DNA of 64,000 nucleotides from Symsagittifera roscoffensis (Eukaryota > Xenacoelomorpha > Acoela > Convolutidae), in assembly GCF_963678635.1 (NCBI RefSeq), contig NC_087068.1, forward strand, positions 14,697,872 to 14,761,871, in the 5' to 3' direction. The first letter of the stretch is position 1. Each line of letters begins with the position of its first letter. Position numbers and translations under genes: made by a program. A model generated the notes under the pieces. The model did not search any database, had not been told where the DNA came from, and worked only from the letters and a program-made list of their open reading frames with translations. Of this stretch, positions 1-11,624 are shown piece by piece.

Positions 1-310
1 CCTTGGGGTATTTCTTCAAAATTTATTCAATGAAGTTGTCCCCATACATTCGGCAGTCAGACTGGCAACTATCCGCTAGTTGGTTTTTGAACTCTTTGAT
101 GGATTTAGCCGATGGTTCTCACAAAGCTCCTTGTTGGCCAATAAACCAGTCTGACTGGATCCAGTTGACAAGAACAACTGCAGCCACGCACTGTATTAGA
201 CTTGAGGCAGGCATGATCTAACAAAATACCCAAAAAAGATGATCGGAATTTAATTTTCACGACTTTGAGCTAGTTTTAGGTTCAGATGCTTACTTGCGAA
301 AATCTCTCTC
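1..310. other. No gene recognised
   Basis: I see only short reading frames without domain character, splice signals or repeat structure here. Confidence 0.4.
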
Positions 311-664
311 TTATTTTGCCATGGTCAATTGGAGGTTACATGTCAATCTGACTGGCACTCGTGCTGCAAGAGCTGCCTGAAACCACGGCAAAACTCTGTG
401 GTTTTTTTCCCCAAGAGCTTTTGGTTTCTGTATCCGCACCAGAGGAGGTCGTTCATCTGTTCTCAGATCTGCTTCAACCAGACTATGAAGTGGCGAAATG
501 GAGCCTGGCAGAGGAAAAGGCGAAACGAACTCTGGTACGAGAGGAAGTGGATCTGGCCTCAGACACGGTCCATTCGGTACCTCGGGAAGTGGTAACATCC
601 TGATTGGCGCAGCTGGCGCATAGATGGGCAACCTGGCGCTCCGATGGGTGACTTCCGAGGTATG

Positions 665-930
665 TTCATCGATAGAACTTGTCACTTCTGGAACGGTAAC
701 TGTAGTACTAACAGTACCTGGAGCAGTGCCCTTGGAGCAGTGCCCTTGGAGCAGTGCCCTTGGAGCAGTGCCCTTGTTCATTGATAGTACTTGTCACTTC
801 TGGAGCGGTAACTGTAGTACCAACAGTACCTGGAGCAGTGCCGTTGGAGCAGTGCCCTTGTTCATTGATAGTACTTGTCACTTCTGGAGCAGTAACTGTA
901 GTACCAAAAGTACCTGGAGCAGTGCCCTTG
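665..930. repeat. Nested minisatellite (14-bp inside ~84/112-bp units)
   Basis: A 14-bp unit (GGAGCAGTGCCCTT) is repeated four times from 720 to about 775. It sits inside a longer unit that begins near 665, 777 and 861. The long-unit spacings are 112 and 84 bp, and they differ by exactly two 14-bp units. Because 14 is not a multiple of 3 the reading frame rotates through the array, so the open frames on both strands here are probably repeat artefacts. Confidence 0.75.
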
Positions 931-1039
931 GAGATTTCACCATCATTCAGTGAAATAGAGGGCTAAAACAGTTATGATGATTTAATTGAAGACTATTGTT
1001 TAAAAATAAAACGGTGTGGTTTTACATGCAATTAGAATG

Positions 1040-1310
1040 GTCGAATGGATTCCTCATCCTCCGGCTCCATTTTGCACCAAAACGTCGCCAATTGTTCCTG
1101 CTTGTACCCGCTCGTCGCATCTGGCTCGTTTGGTTCCTGCTTCCACCAGGTAGTCGTCACATCATGCCCTTTTCTCCACGGCTCATGTTTGTTCCAGGAG
1201 GTCGTCCTGCTCGTCGTCCTGGTCTTGGTCGTCTTTCTGCTGGTTCCCAACGCATTTCATACGGTAGTCCGTCTCGTCGTCTGACTCTTTGTCGTTGTCG
1301 TGTTACAGTC
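1040..1310. repeat. Low-complexity GTC/CTG-rich tract
   Basis: The stretch around 1190-1250 is a run of TCGTC/CTGGT-type triplets. Read on the minus strand it gives an Asp/Gln-rich peptide, on the plus strand a Val/Leu-rich one. I see no conserved domain or splice signal that would favour a gene. Confidence 0.4.
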
Positions 1311-1319
1311 TAGTTGCGC

Positions 1320-2867
1320 AGACGTGGACTGAATTATTTGGCTTAGTGCTAAAATAGTTTGAATATGAAGTCAATAAGCATATCTTATTTTATATCTTAT
1401 TTCAAAAGCACACGTCTTCAGTCACTCTGATCATCGCCGATTTCATCCTCGCAGATCAAATTTGCCCTCCTCTGCTTCGCTCTGAATGATAATTGGCACT
1501 CCTCATAAGTGTCCCGCACAAAGTTATAAATTTTCCTAGTGGGAGAGAGCAGCTTTAGTTTGAGCCCAGATCTTTGATTGGCTCTTATTCTCTCTCAGCA
1601 TCCAGGCGACAACACATGCTCTGCAGTTCTGTAGCAGTGGCTGAAGCCCTCCGTGCCACAGAACATGCAAGTCAGTTTCTGCAGTTTCGCACCCCAATTC
1701 TGGCATCGCTTTTCAGCAAAATAGCGGACCATTTTGCTTTTTTGCGAAAATTGTAGGTCACACTCTGGAAACGAAAAGAACAACAAAATCGGTCCAAGAA
1801 AGCATTAATATTAAGACAGTAAAATTTGTTTTCACATTATCGATTTTGTTACAAAAATTGGTATGCAAACTATAATTAGGCTATGACATTGTTAGCCCTC
1901 GTTACAAAAGCAAAGCCCTCCATACAATATAAAATTGATTCATACGTGAGGTGGGGAAAAGGAAAAAGATCCAATAGTTTTAGTGGAATCCGCAAATTCT
2001 TAAGCACTATCTATATAATTTTTCTTAGAAACTAGGATCAAATATTTTAGAACCTTTGCCACATCAAGTTTGTGATATTGTTAGGATGTAAACGCGGTAC
2101 CTCAATTGTGAAATGTGAGCCTTCAATTTTATTATGATATACATTTTTAAAAAACGTCTTTTAGGCCAAAATAATTGTGATGCACGTTTACTACGTTGTT
2201 TTAAAAACATCCTGCAGAGGCGCGGATTTGATCAGTCAACCTCTTGTTTGGAAGCCATATTCTTTACCTCCAGGCCACCAGACCCGTTAGTATTTGTAGA
2301 TAAACTGAAATGAAAGCTAAGCACAGCAAATAATCAGTTACAAGAGATTCTAAAGAATCTTATTACCCTTGAAATCATTTATTACTCATTTAATGAGAAA
2401 AAAATGACACTTTAAGGATAATAAAGAGAAACAATAAAGATAATGATAAACTTACTTTTGCACTCGAAGCCAGTCATATATCGGATTGATTCGTAATGGG
2501 TAAAGAAAATCAAATTGATAATAAAACCGAATCAGATCTGAAAAAAACTTCAAATTAAATTGATAGGATCAACCGCGGTTTTTCAATACTAAAAAATCAA
2601 TTTTCAAGAAATGATCTATTAAATCAAAATTCTTGATGTTATATTCGTTACTAGGTACCAACAAGAGGACAAAATAACAGGATCCAAAACTGCGGTTATT
2701 CTCTCCCCTCTGCGGTACCTTTGTAACGACCCGGGTTGCCCACCATAGGGCGCAACCCGGGAAAAACCACCCTATAAAGATATATCCCCCCTAATCTGCC
2801 TCCCAAGAATTTTGTACTTTGTTAACTACCCCTCCACCTATTTCCCCCCCTCGAAATTTGTACCTTG
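1320..2867. other. Non-coding stretch, no gene recognised
   Basis: AT-rich sequence without a convincing reading frame. A copy of the GTGGAATCCGCAA motif that recurs elsewhere in the window lies near 1984-1996. Confidence 0.4.
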
Positions 2868-3350
2868 TTAACTACCCCCCATTTTAAAATCCCAAATACT
2901 GATCATAGTTCGTTGCAGCTCTGCAAAATCCCAAATACTGATTATAGTTCGTGGCAGTTCTGCTAATTCCCAAATACTGACAAAATCCCAATTACTAACA
3001 AAAAGTTCTGCAATTGCACAAATTTTTGTCAGTAAATGGAATTTTGTCAGTATTTGGGATTTTGTCAGTATTTGGGATTTTGTCGGTAATTGGGATTTTG
3101 TCAGTATTTGGGATTTGGTCAGCATTTGGGATTTTGTCAGTATTTGGGATTTTGTCAGTATTTGGGATTTTGTCAGTTTTTGGGATATTGTCAGTATAGG
3201 GATTTTGTCAGTATTTGGGATTTTGTCAGTAATTGACATTTTGTCAGTATGTGGAATTTTGTCAGTAATTGGGATTTTGTCAGTTTTTGCGATTTTGTCA
3301 GTATTTGGGATTTTGTCAGTATTTGGGATTTTGCAACTGCAAAAAACTTG
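2868..3350. repeat. 18-bp minisatellite with an orientation switch
   Basis: An 18-bp unit close to ATTTTGTCAGTATTTGGG is repeated about 17 times on the plus strand from about 3023 to 3335. From about 2880 to 3003 the same unit appears as its reverse complement (CCCAAATACTGACAAAAT), more degenerate, with spacers containing AGTTCGTGGCAG. The switch lies near 3005-3025. Since 18 is divisible by 3, all frames stay open and encode a hexapeptide repeat (F-G-I-L-S-V), which I read as a by-product and not a gene. Confidence 0.85.
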
Positions 3351-3399
3351 CCAGTGTATATTGAGATTTTCTCATTGTGCTAAAATTTGTACTGTAAAT

Positions 3400-3795
3400 T
3401 GGAACAAAATTTGAACGAAATTGGAACAAACTGATCAGTATTTGAGATCAATTTGAACTGCAACAAGAACTATTGAGATTTTGCAAAACTAGAAGAAACT
3501 ATTTCAGTTTTTAGGATGGACAATAGACTGCGCTGCGCCATTACACATTCTTTTTGGTCAAGATTTGAGATTTTCAGTTTATGGGATAGACTGCACGGCG
3601 CCATTACACATTCCTTTCCATCAAGATTTGAGGTTTTACAAGCCTAGAACGAGCGACTACTTCAGTATTTGGGATGAGAAATAGACTGAACGGCGCGGTT
3701 AACTTGTGTCAGTTTTGAGATTTTGCAAAACTGAACGGACTATTTCCGTATTTGGGGTGGATTAATAGACTGAACGGCGCCAGTTTATATACAAT
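3400..3795. repeat. Degenerate ~60-70 bp repeats next to the 18-bp array
   Basis: The phrase ATAGACTG(A/C)(A/G)CGGCGCC recurs near 3521, 3586, 3672 and 3767. Two of the copies are followed by the same GCCATTACACATTC phrase and then a TCAAGATTTGAG phrase. The units contain remnants of the neighbouring 18-bp unit (CAGTATTTGGGAT), so this looks like a higher-order derivative of the same array. Confidence 0.6.
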
Positions 3796-4108
3796 TCAGA
3801 ACGATGATAGAATTAGTGAGTTGTTTACTGGAAAAATTATTTTAGAAGGTGAAACATAATTACCCCAACAATTTTTTTCAAGAAAGCAAAATGTTGGGCC
3901 ATATAACAGGAAAAAAAGGTATAAACTAGGGTATAATTACAAAGTATAGTTAAACTGCAGAGTTCAAGAAATATTGATTTCCTCCAATTACCATAACTAT
4001 TTGAGAAGCGTATGATTATCACAATATATGAAATCTAACACTTGAAAATCCAATTAATCAAACTCAAGAAACACTAATTGTGACTCTTTTTGTTGACGGC
4101 TTAAAAAG

Positions 4109-4154
4109 TATCGAAACAATTATGACGCTATGAAGCTTCATAATTGTTTCGATA
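4109..4154. repeat. Perfect 17-bp inverted repeat
   Basis: The arm TATCGAAACAATTATGA at 4109-4125 is exactly complementary to 4138-4154, with a 12-nt spacer. It could form a stem-loop or be a relic of transposon termini. It lies about 370 bp upstream of the decayed reading frame that starts at 4520. Confidence 0.8.
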
Positions 4155-4519
4155 AGCTTGGCCAAGCCGGTTAGGCCAATTTAAAAATCACACCAGAATC
4201 CATAATTACTTTTCCAATTAAGCAAATTGGTATTTTCACGGATATGGATAGCTTAAGTAACACCCTCTATTCGTTCATCACTGCACTTCTTTCAAATTCA
4301 GTTTGAAAATCTTCTAAATTCATTCATTACTGCACCTTTTTCGAATTCAGTTTCCGACAAACAATTCCGACAAACAAAACCGACACGAATAACGACAAAA
4401 ATCGATACGACACTCGACGTACCGACAAACAAGTCCGACATACGAATCGACAGTCAAATAACTGAGATACGAATCGGGACGCACAAACCGACGCGTACGA
4501 AACGACAAACGACTCTTCG

Positions 4520-5557
4520 ATGACCGAGAAAAGTATGGATCAACAAATGTGGAATCGCTATTCGATAGCATCAGATAATGATCGAAAATTTTTTGACGCC
4601 AAAATTCTTGACGAAATAGCAGAAAAATAATTGGCAAACAGATATCGAACAATGAAAAGACTAATTTCAGAAATGGTCGATGGAATTACATTGGAAGTTG
4701 ACGATCTTTTACGAAAAATAATAATACCACGACAACGCAGTCATTCGATTGCAGTAGCAGAAGGAATCATGCAAATGTTAATTCTACGGGGCTTCAAGAA
4801 AATACCGTGGAACGAAAAACGGAGGAACCTGGTCAAATTTCTTTTGTCAGAAACAATGCTACCCAATTACTCACATTTTAGTGTTATAAACCATCAGAAC
4901 AGATTGACACCGCCCTTAGAACAGTTAGGAAATTCATCAAGAACTCCTACATCAACAGAATCAGCAATCTCACAACCATTAGCTCTTCCATCACCCTCAG
5001 AACCATCAAGAAGTTCATCAAACGCATTTTTATAGAATCACCATCAGATTCAATTTTTGAAGCATGTGATTCCCCGCAAGACTACTCGGAAGGGAGCACT
5101 GGAGAAACTACAAGAATGGCGCACTCCAAAAGGGTCTGAAAGGCTTTGGCGCCTAGTTCTTTTTTATGTTCGATGTCATAAAATTAGCCTCCAAGGACTA
5201 ATGGAAGTAGCTGAAAAAGACTCCCAGAGAATAAAATGCGGTAAAGGTGATCGCAAAAAGTGTAGATTTACTTTTTCGGCCCGTTTTAGGATTACTCGCT
5301 TATTTAAGAAACGGGGATCTTCGGAAGATTTCAAATACGATTTGGCTAAGGCGACAAAAAGCGGAAACGTTGACAATATTTTCAACACTATTCGATCTCG
5401 GCTTGAAATTACAGGCTTCAAATCATTCGTTCCTTCTCCTAGACACGTTCGTCGAGCAACCGGCGAAGTAGTGGTTCACTTTACAAACTTCTGTAATCCC
5501 GAGAAAATATTTTCTGGATTTGGAAGTGACCTAGTTTTTTTGCGTCAAGGCAGTTGA
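4520..5557 (+). pseudogene. Decayed ORF, one frame with two internal stops
   Basis: From an ATG at 4520 one reading frame runs to a TGA at 5555-5557. It is interrupted only by TAA at 4628-4630 and TAG at 5033-5035. The first part contains MDQQMW and LANRYRTMKR on either side of the TAA. After about residue 130 there is a Pro/Ser/Thr-rich linker. The last ~165 codons are basic, with KCGKGDRKKCRF and SPRHVRR. I recognise no catalytic motif. The same strand and the short distance to the 6071-8327 frame suggest this is the N-terminal part of the same decayed gene. Linker, then basic region, then transposase-like core is a layout seen in transposon-encoded proteins, but that is inference. It could also be a host pseudogene. 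Confidence 0.45.
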
Positions 5558-6070
5558 GTTTTTTTCACTGAAAACCACGGAGCTTCAATGATACGCGTGG
5601 ATATCTGGGGGACAGATGTGAGATTGGTGGTGTGGAGGTTACCAGGCTCGCGTTCAGGCTCCTCGATGTCGACATTAGTATACAGTCGACTAGCAGCGTT
5701 TTCTCTTTCGCAGGTAAGTCAATTTTGTTTTGGAAAAAAATCTCTCCGGACTATTAGTCTCGGCATCGCTTATATTTTATATATAGTCACTAGGGTTAAC
5801 TTTATTTGCTCTTTAACTAAATCAGGCACTTTGGTTCCACGCAGTACTATCTACCAAAAAATAATATTTGTCAAATGGATCAGGGGGCAAAATGTTTCTT
5901 CGTACGGACAAAAGCCAGTGCGGAATTTAAGAGCAAATAGTTAATCATTGATAATGAAATCCACAGCCAAGGCATAAAACATTGAGATTTCAAATTTATG
6001 AATGTACGTACACCTTTGATTAATTTTATCATTAAACTCAACGTACTGTGGAAAAGACAGCAGATACGCG

Positions 6071-8327
6071 ATGGAGCAGAACGTTGGTCCCACCACAGCA
6101 GGTGACCAAGAATCGGGTTGGTTGTACAGCAAAACAAATTCCCTAAGACAGTTAGGAGCAAAGCTGACCTATAGTGGCGATTCACCATTTTTGTTGCGGC
6201 TGGTTATTGGTGTCTCTAATGAGCAGTCATCTGATACAGTCTCGCGGCTCCCACTGTATGTGTCAAATGACACTACAGACTTCCTCCCACTAACTTGCGA
6301 GCCAGAGACTGGTAAAAGAAATGAGCTCAATGTACCATTTCGAAAAAAGTTACCCAAGACGTCACTGCTCAGCATCGAAGCCATTTGATGCGTTTGTCCA
6401 GATGCCACCCACATGATTACTCGATGTGTGGAAACAGATCTTCGTAAAATGGCACAAAAAATAACCGATGATATGCATCCCCACGAAAAGTTTTCCATTC
6501 AGCGCTTTGAGGAAAATTTGACCAGACGGGGGCCGAAAAGCCATTTTTTTCATTTCACCACTGTCTCGATAGGAGGAACAGACAAAGCTGGCAAAGTGGG
6601 TGCAGTCTCTCTTTCTGGAATCTGTGCGCCGACTGCCATTGCTGACAGGGAAGAAATGAAAGATGCTAGCACAGAAATTGAAGATCTCTTTGAAGGAGTA
6701 GGGAAAAACGAAGTTGTTGTTTGCCGCAAAGAAAATACAGATACGTACGTTAAGTCTGTAAAAGTGGTACAAGCCATCTACACGAGTCTCGTCTCAAAAG
6801 TTCCTGGAAAAACCCTCGGTTGCATCACCACTAAAGATGCCAGTGAACTTTTGAGAAAAAACTTGAATGAATGCACAAAATTACTAAGGGCAAGAGGTCA
6901 TTTTAACGCTATAGAGTACAAAAAGTGGGCTAAAATTTACTATCAAGTTTCATTGCTGACATTGCTAAAATTTACTATCAAGACTGCCATTGCTGACAGG
7001 GAAGAAATGAAAGATGCTAGCACAGAAATTGAAGATCTCTTTGAAGGAGTAGGGAAAAACGAAGTTGTTGTTTGCCCCAAAGAAAATACAGATACGTACG
7101 TTAAGTCTGTAAAAGTGGTACAAGCCATCTACACGAGTCTCGTCTCAAAAGTTCCTGGAAAAACCCTCGGTTGCATCACCACTAAAGATGCCAGTGAACT
7201 TTTGAGAAAGAACTTGAATGAATGCACAAAATTACTAAGGGCAAGAGGTCATTTTAACGCTATAGAGTACAAAAAGTGGGCTAAAATTTACTATCAAGTT
7301 TCAGTGCTTAACTTTGGAGAACAAGGATTGACTCCCTACAAACTAAAATTACTCCTAATGCCACTGCTTGTGGTGAGCAATTTTATACGAAGTCCCTGGG
7401 AACTTTTAAGCGAAGCTCTCGAAAAATCCAACCACCATGCGAACAAGGATTTTCAAAGTGGGAAAATGCGAGGCGGAGGAAGATTGCATAACCAAGACCC
7501 ATTATTCCTCGAAATGTTTTTTTTTTCATTTTGCAAGTTCATCAAAACTGGCAAATGCACACACACTGCGGGAGACGTCTTGAGAGGAACCAATCCTATC
7601 CCTTTGTATTTACAAGTATGTCAAAAAAGTCTAGAATTTCTGAAATTTGCTGTCGGTGAAAAGCGTCCATCTAGTCCGCTGCTTTCTGGTTTGCGATTTT
7701 ATGTGTTGGGTACTTTCGGATGTACAGCGGCAGCAGTTGCGGGAAAGAAAGCAAAACCGAGTCTAGCACCAAAAGCTATGGTGAAAAAATGGATCCATGA
7801 TTTAGGAGGTACTGTCCTAACCAAAGACAATGCTCAAACCATTCTTCGGGGTCATTCCAAGACACCTAACTGCTTTCTTCTGCTGAAAGATGACAAAGAT
7901 TTGGTCAAAGGCACGATGACTGCAGAGGAACGGTTGCAAAACAGAGTAGCTAAAAACGAGTCAAGAACTGATTTAGAATCTAGTGATACTGGGCAAAAAC
8001 CAAGATGAAGAGCTGGCAAAAAAACTGTCACCTGCTGCCATCAAGTGCCATAAATTTGCGGGTAGTGATTTCATGTTTTTGAAGCTAGAATACTTAGTTG
8101 ACTCTCTTTACTCTGATTCAGTTTTTGATCCGACATCTTACCAGCTACATCCGGGGAGTAATTTTTTAGCTACTTACGTCAATGACAAGCGACCAATTTT
8201 GATGGAGCAATGTCAAATTGGCGGTGAAAGTAAGGTTTCTGCAATCGTGGCTCTGAGGAAACATAGAGCTGAAAAATCACCGCAGATTCTAAATACTGAA
8301 CCCCAAGTAACCCCTTCGTGTAGCTGA
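6071..8327 (+). pseudogene. Putative transposase-like gene with C-terminal BRCT domain (decayed)
   Basis: A single frame runs from 6071 to 8008, broken by one TGA at 6386-6388. The adjacent frame (7983-8327) carries the rest of the C-terminus, so there is a frameshift or missed intron near 7985. Right after the TGA is PDATHMITRC, resembling the D-x2-H segment of several DDE-type transposon proteins. Around 7330-7480 are TPYKLKLLL and LEKSNHHANKDF, resembling the E-K-x-N-x3-K segment of such proteins. The last ~120 residues look like a BRCT fold: a GLRFYVLG strand, then KKWIHDLGGTVL with the GG pair, and after the frame break LEYLVDSL followed by a final Tyr. Seen: motifs and breaks. Inferred: transposase origin. 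A host BRCT gene is the alternative. Confidence 0.4.
6631..7303 (+). repeat. In-frame 351-bp tandem duplication
   Basis: Bases 6631-6952 and 6982-7303 are almost identical; I count about two mismatches over 322 bp. The period is 351 bp, exactly 117 codons, so the reading frame is kept. The 29-bp joint (6953-6981) is patched from short copies of both ends of the unit: the GCTAAAATTTACTATCAA phrase and the ATTGCTGACA phrase each appear again. That is typical of template switching during repair or replication. Confidence 0.9.
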
Positions 8328-8399
8328 ACAAACTCAGCTGACATAGTACTCAGCTCACAACAGCGCAACCAAACGAGAGATCAATTTTGACGAGTTCAC

Positions 8400-8698
8400 T
8401 GTTAAAACGACGTTCAAGTAACCCACGTTAGTGTTATGCCCTACATATCCCGTCGGGGACCTTTCTTGGGATCCTTTCGTACGGTCTAGGACAACAAGCC
8501 GACGTGACTTCCAGCCAAAGGGACTTCAGGCCAAAATTGAAACTTTACAAGCACCTCAAATCGCTATTTTTTCATTGGCATCCGTTAATAATATCAGCCG
8601 GTTTTTGAATTAATTGGCTTGAACTCCCTAATTTTACGTTTCGGCTAAAGTCCCATCGGCTTGATGACCGGCACCCATTTTGTGAAATTTAGTATCAT
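8400..8698. other. No gene recognised
   Basis: A short open frame (about 8431-8613) has no recognisable domain. I see no repeats here apart from the start of the direct repeat described next. Confidence 0.3.
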
Positions 8699-9290
8699 AC
8701 TTGTACCAATTTCGGGCGACAATGAGTCTGGGTGGCTCCCAGATGATACCCTCAATGCCGGTTAATTCTCACCTCTGGAAAAGGTGAGGGGGACCCTAGT
8801 AGCTAATTTATATGATTTCACGTAAAATAAATTTGTATTAGAGCGCGACAGTTTGTTTTTATTGATTCCACAAACTGTTAGCGGGTTCCGCAGATTGTAA
8901 GTGAGATATCCAGCAACAACCAACTTGAAAAATGGCTAGCTATAACAACGAATGCGGGTTCCGCAGATTGTAAGTGAGATATCCAGCAACAACCAACTTG
9001 AAAAATGGCTAGCTATAACAACGAATGCGGAAAAGCTATAACAACGAACGACTGTTAGCGGGTTCCGCAGATTGTAAGTGAGATATCCAGCAACAACCAA
9101 CTTGAAAAATGGCTAGCTATAACAACAAATGCGGAAATGCTATAACAACTTAAGCATTGTCCGTGGAATCCACGAAGAAACTTTAAATCCTTAATTGATA
9201 TACACTGGAAATAAATTGCTGGATATACACTTTTAGAAATTAAATATAAAATTAAAGATCTGACTGAAATGGCCATTTTGATTTGCTGTG
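8699..9290 (+). repeat. Dispersed repeat, left copy, with internal 73-bp tandem units
   Basis: This block matches 11625-11945 in order and orientation. Shared phrases are CGACAATGA, TTGTATTAGAGCGCGACAG, TGATTCCACAAA, GAGATATCCAGCAA, AAAATGGCTAGCTA and GTGGAATCCACGA. Inside it, a 73-bp unit starts at 8881, 8954 and 9058, and the last spacing is lengthened by 31 bp. The two blocks bracket a Ty3/gypsy pol fragment, so they may be diverged LTRs or copies of one non-autonomous element. I cannot define LTR ends. Confidence 0.7.
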
Positions 9291-9349
9291 ACAACTGGTT
9301 GGACTGGATGGATTAGCAGTGACAACTAATCGTTGTTTTAAAATTAAAA

Positions 9350-9555
9350 CTATGGCATATTACGAATCAATTTGTGAACGCCCTAGAATGCAAATTCGAA
9401 TTGATTCGTAGCAGCCATAGATTCAAATTTGAAGCTATTAAAATGAGGTTTAACGTCAACTTTTAATGGTGATCAAACGTCAAAACATAGCCTATGCCGA
9501 AGTTCAATGTCAACTTGCACATTTGATCCCTATGGAAGTTGACATTCAACATTGT
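9350..9555. repeat. Two imperfect hairpins
   Basis: CTATGGC...TACGAATCAA near 9350-9372 pairs with TTGATTCGTA...GCCATAG near 9399-9419. GTTCAATGTCAACTT near 9502 pairs 14 of 15 with AAGTTGACATTCAAC near 9535. These could be remains of a small foldback element. Confidence 0.5.
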
Positions 9556-9923
9556 GGTAGATTCTGGTTGAGGTTATGGTTTTCACAATTGTAGTCATCG
9601 CATCAATTTTCACAATCCAGCTCTACAGATATATTTTCTATTAACTAACACGGTCGAAAAAAACTAGACTTCGCAAAATTTTACCGTTTTAAATAGAATA
9701 AAATTAGATCGACCGTCGGTCGCTGTAAATTCAAATTAAAATACTTTTCTACCGTCGGGAACGAGTAATTCAAGCGCTGTGATGGGTCAATTTCGAATCG
9801 ATAGCTCTTTAGCTTCCTAATCTTAGAATTATTGCTGCTAATACTTCTTGTATACCATTAGAGAATTCGCTTTGTAACTACTAAAGCATTTCGTTTTCGA
9901 TTAAAACCCTACTATATTTCTTA

Positions 9924-11362
9924 ATGTTGAACGATAGTTTGTTAACAAAAAGATTGAATACCACGGGAACTTCATCTTCGAAATTTTCTGACCCTTTAGT
10001 AGTCGTCCCAGATTGGTCTGCTAAACGATCGGTCCCCGTCCCAGAGGAACACAATATTGCTTTGAAGTTTAAAGACGACCTACTTAACAATAACCACTTC
10101 AACTTATTGAAACGCTACAAAGCTTACTTATCTTTACCTTCTTCCCCAATTATACCAGAAAATCATTGCTCCAAGAAGTTACTACAATTAATGACCAAGG
10201 ATGACAAATTCTTATGGGATCTAATCACAACACTGAAGACAGGACGCCCACTGAAAATTCATGGATTGTACATGAAAAACTATGAGAAGGACCTGCACAC
10301 CAGAGATGATCTACATTTCTTGGACAACAAAAAAGTAAAACCAGCTGCGGCCCGAGGCGCATTCAGTTCGATGCTACACGAGTCCCATCTAGACCAGTTT
10401 GGCATGAAGTTTCTGGCTGAATTTATCTGGTGGCCATATATTTATAGGGAATTAAAACACCACGGCAACTCTTGCAAACAATGATCAAAAGACGGTAAGA
10501 AACTTAAGGTGTTGTTGGGATCGGAGCATATGAGCAAATACCGGAACTTTCATTGACAATGACAGATTAATTTAGAGTTCGCCGGCCCTTTGGACGCTTT
10601 CTGATCTCTTTTGATAATCGTTAAGATCAAGGAAAGTCAATCATATCAGACCGCCTGGCAAAGAAATGGGAATTACACGATGGAGCAGAGGTTGGATACG
10701 AAGACGCGGTCATGGAATCCCCCTCAGACTCGGACTCGGACATCCCACTGGCAAAGATTATACATGGAAGTCGAGCAACCCCAATCTCCTCCTTAGACTC
10801 GGACATCCCACTGGCAAAGATTACCCATGGAAGTCGAGCAACCCCAATCCCAATCTCTAATGGGAAACGGCCTTTTCTAGCGAAATTGGCCACTGGAGGT
10901 TACCTTTTTAGAATAAACACCAACCAAAAAAACGGATAATCGTATTTTAATCCATTTAAAGAGGCGATTGTTGATTCTTCGGACCACACGGTCACTTTGA
11001 AAAACGGCTATATTTTAGCCGGAAAGAGGAAATCATCGCCTCCCAAGAAGTCAACCAGAGCCAGCCCTCAGAAGAAGACGACCAGGGGGAACTTGACGGG
11101 CGGGAACCCGACGCTCACACAAACTACCAGTTGGTTCTGGACCATCATTATTCGGTTCCGCTCTAGAAAGCCCAGATCTACAATCAGACCGCCTGCTTTC
11201 TTGTGCTGGTCACCGTCTGATTTCCTCATTCCCCTCACGAAATCGGGGTACGTTCAGACATTGCGGAAGTCTGCCACCGGGAAATCACCCATCATAGTGG
11301 CAGAGCAAGATTCCGGGAGCAAAATAGATCAGGACGTACAACAAGCCAAGCTTAGAAGAATT
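9924..11362 (+). pseudogene. Ty3/gypsy pol fragment (integrase N-terminus plus C-terminal extension)
   Basis: The frame from about 9924 to 10484 matches the region before and including the integrase zinc-binding domain of the element at 21.5-28 kb. It shares the phrases PEEHNIALKF, CSKKLLQ, MKNYEKDLH and the HES-H...C zinc ligands with the WWPYIYREL segment. The second zinc-ligand Cys position is a TGA (10482-10484). The DDE core is missing: after about 10580 the sequence jumps to the post-integrase part (WELHDGAE-like near 10665, VDSSDHTVTL near 10970), broken into several frames to 11362. Copies of a CGACC-N3-GGTCG motif lie on both sides (9710 and 11503). Dead fragment with at least one large internal deletion. 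Confidence 0.75.
10733..10858 (+). repeat. 63-bp in-frame tandem duplication
   Basis: The unit beginning GACTCGGACATCCC occurs at 10733 and again at 10796, keeping frame and doubling the peptide SDIPLAK...HGSRATP. It lies in the post-integrase extension of the pol fragment. Confidence 0.85.
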
Positions 11363-11624
11363 TGACGCCGAATACATTTAAAACTTATTGAACTCATTAA
11401 AAACCTATTTTCCAATTTCTTTATTTTACAATTTGTAGAGTTTGTAGACTTATTTTTAGCTAATTTAGCACTAACTAGACACTTGCTAAGTATGTTTCAT
11501 ATCGACCATCGGTCGATCATTCACTTTATAATGTTGCTTCAGATTAAGACATTCGCAATTCATTTTTAATCATGTTGTTCTCTCAATTTTTTATTCGAAC
11601 AATTTGAAGCGTCGATCAATCGCC

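Noticed and set aside
311-781. Minus-strand Pro-rich open frame
   Set aside because: It overlaps the 14-bp minisatellite and has no start, splice or domain support; a matching Gly-rich frame exists on the other strand.
3014-3414. Repeat protein of F-G-I-L-S-V hexapeptides
   Set aside because: The frame is open only because the DNA unit is 18 bp and lacks stops; both strands and several frames are open equally.
7640-8327. Annotation as PARP1 or a DNA ligase because of the BRCT-like region
   Set aside because: None of the other domains of those enzymes is visible on either side.
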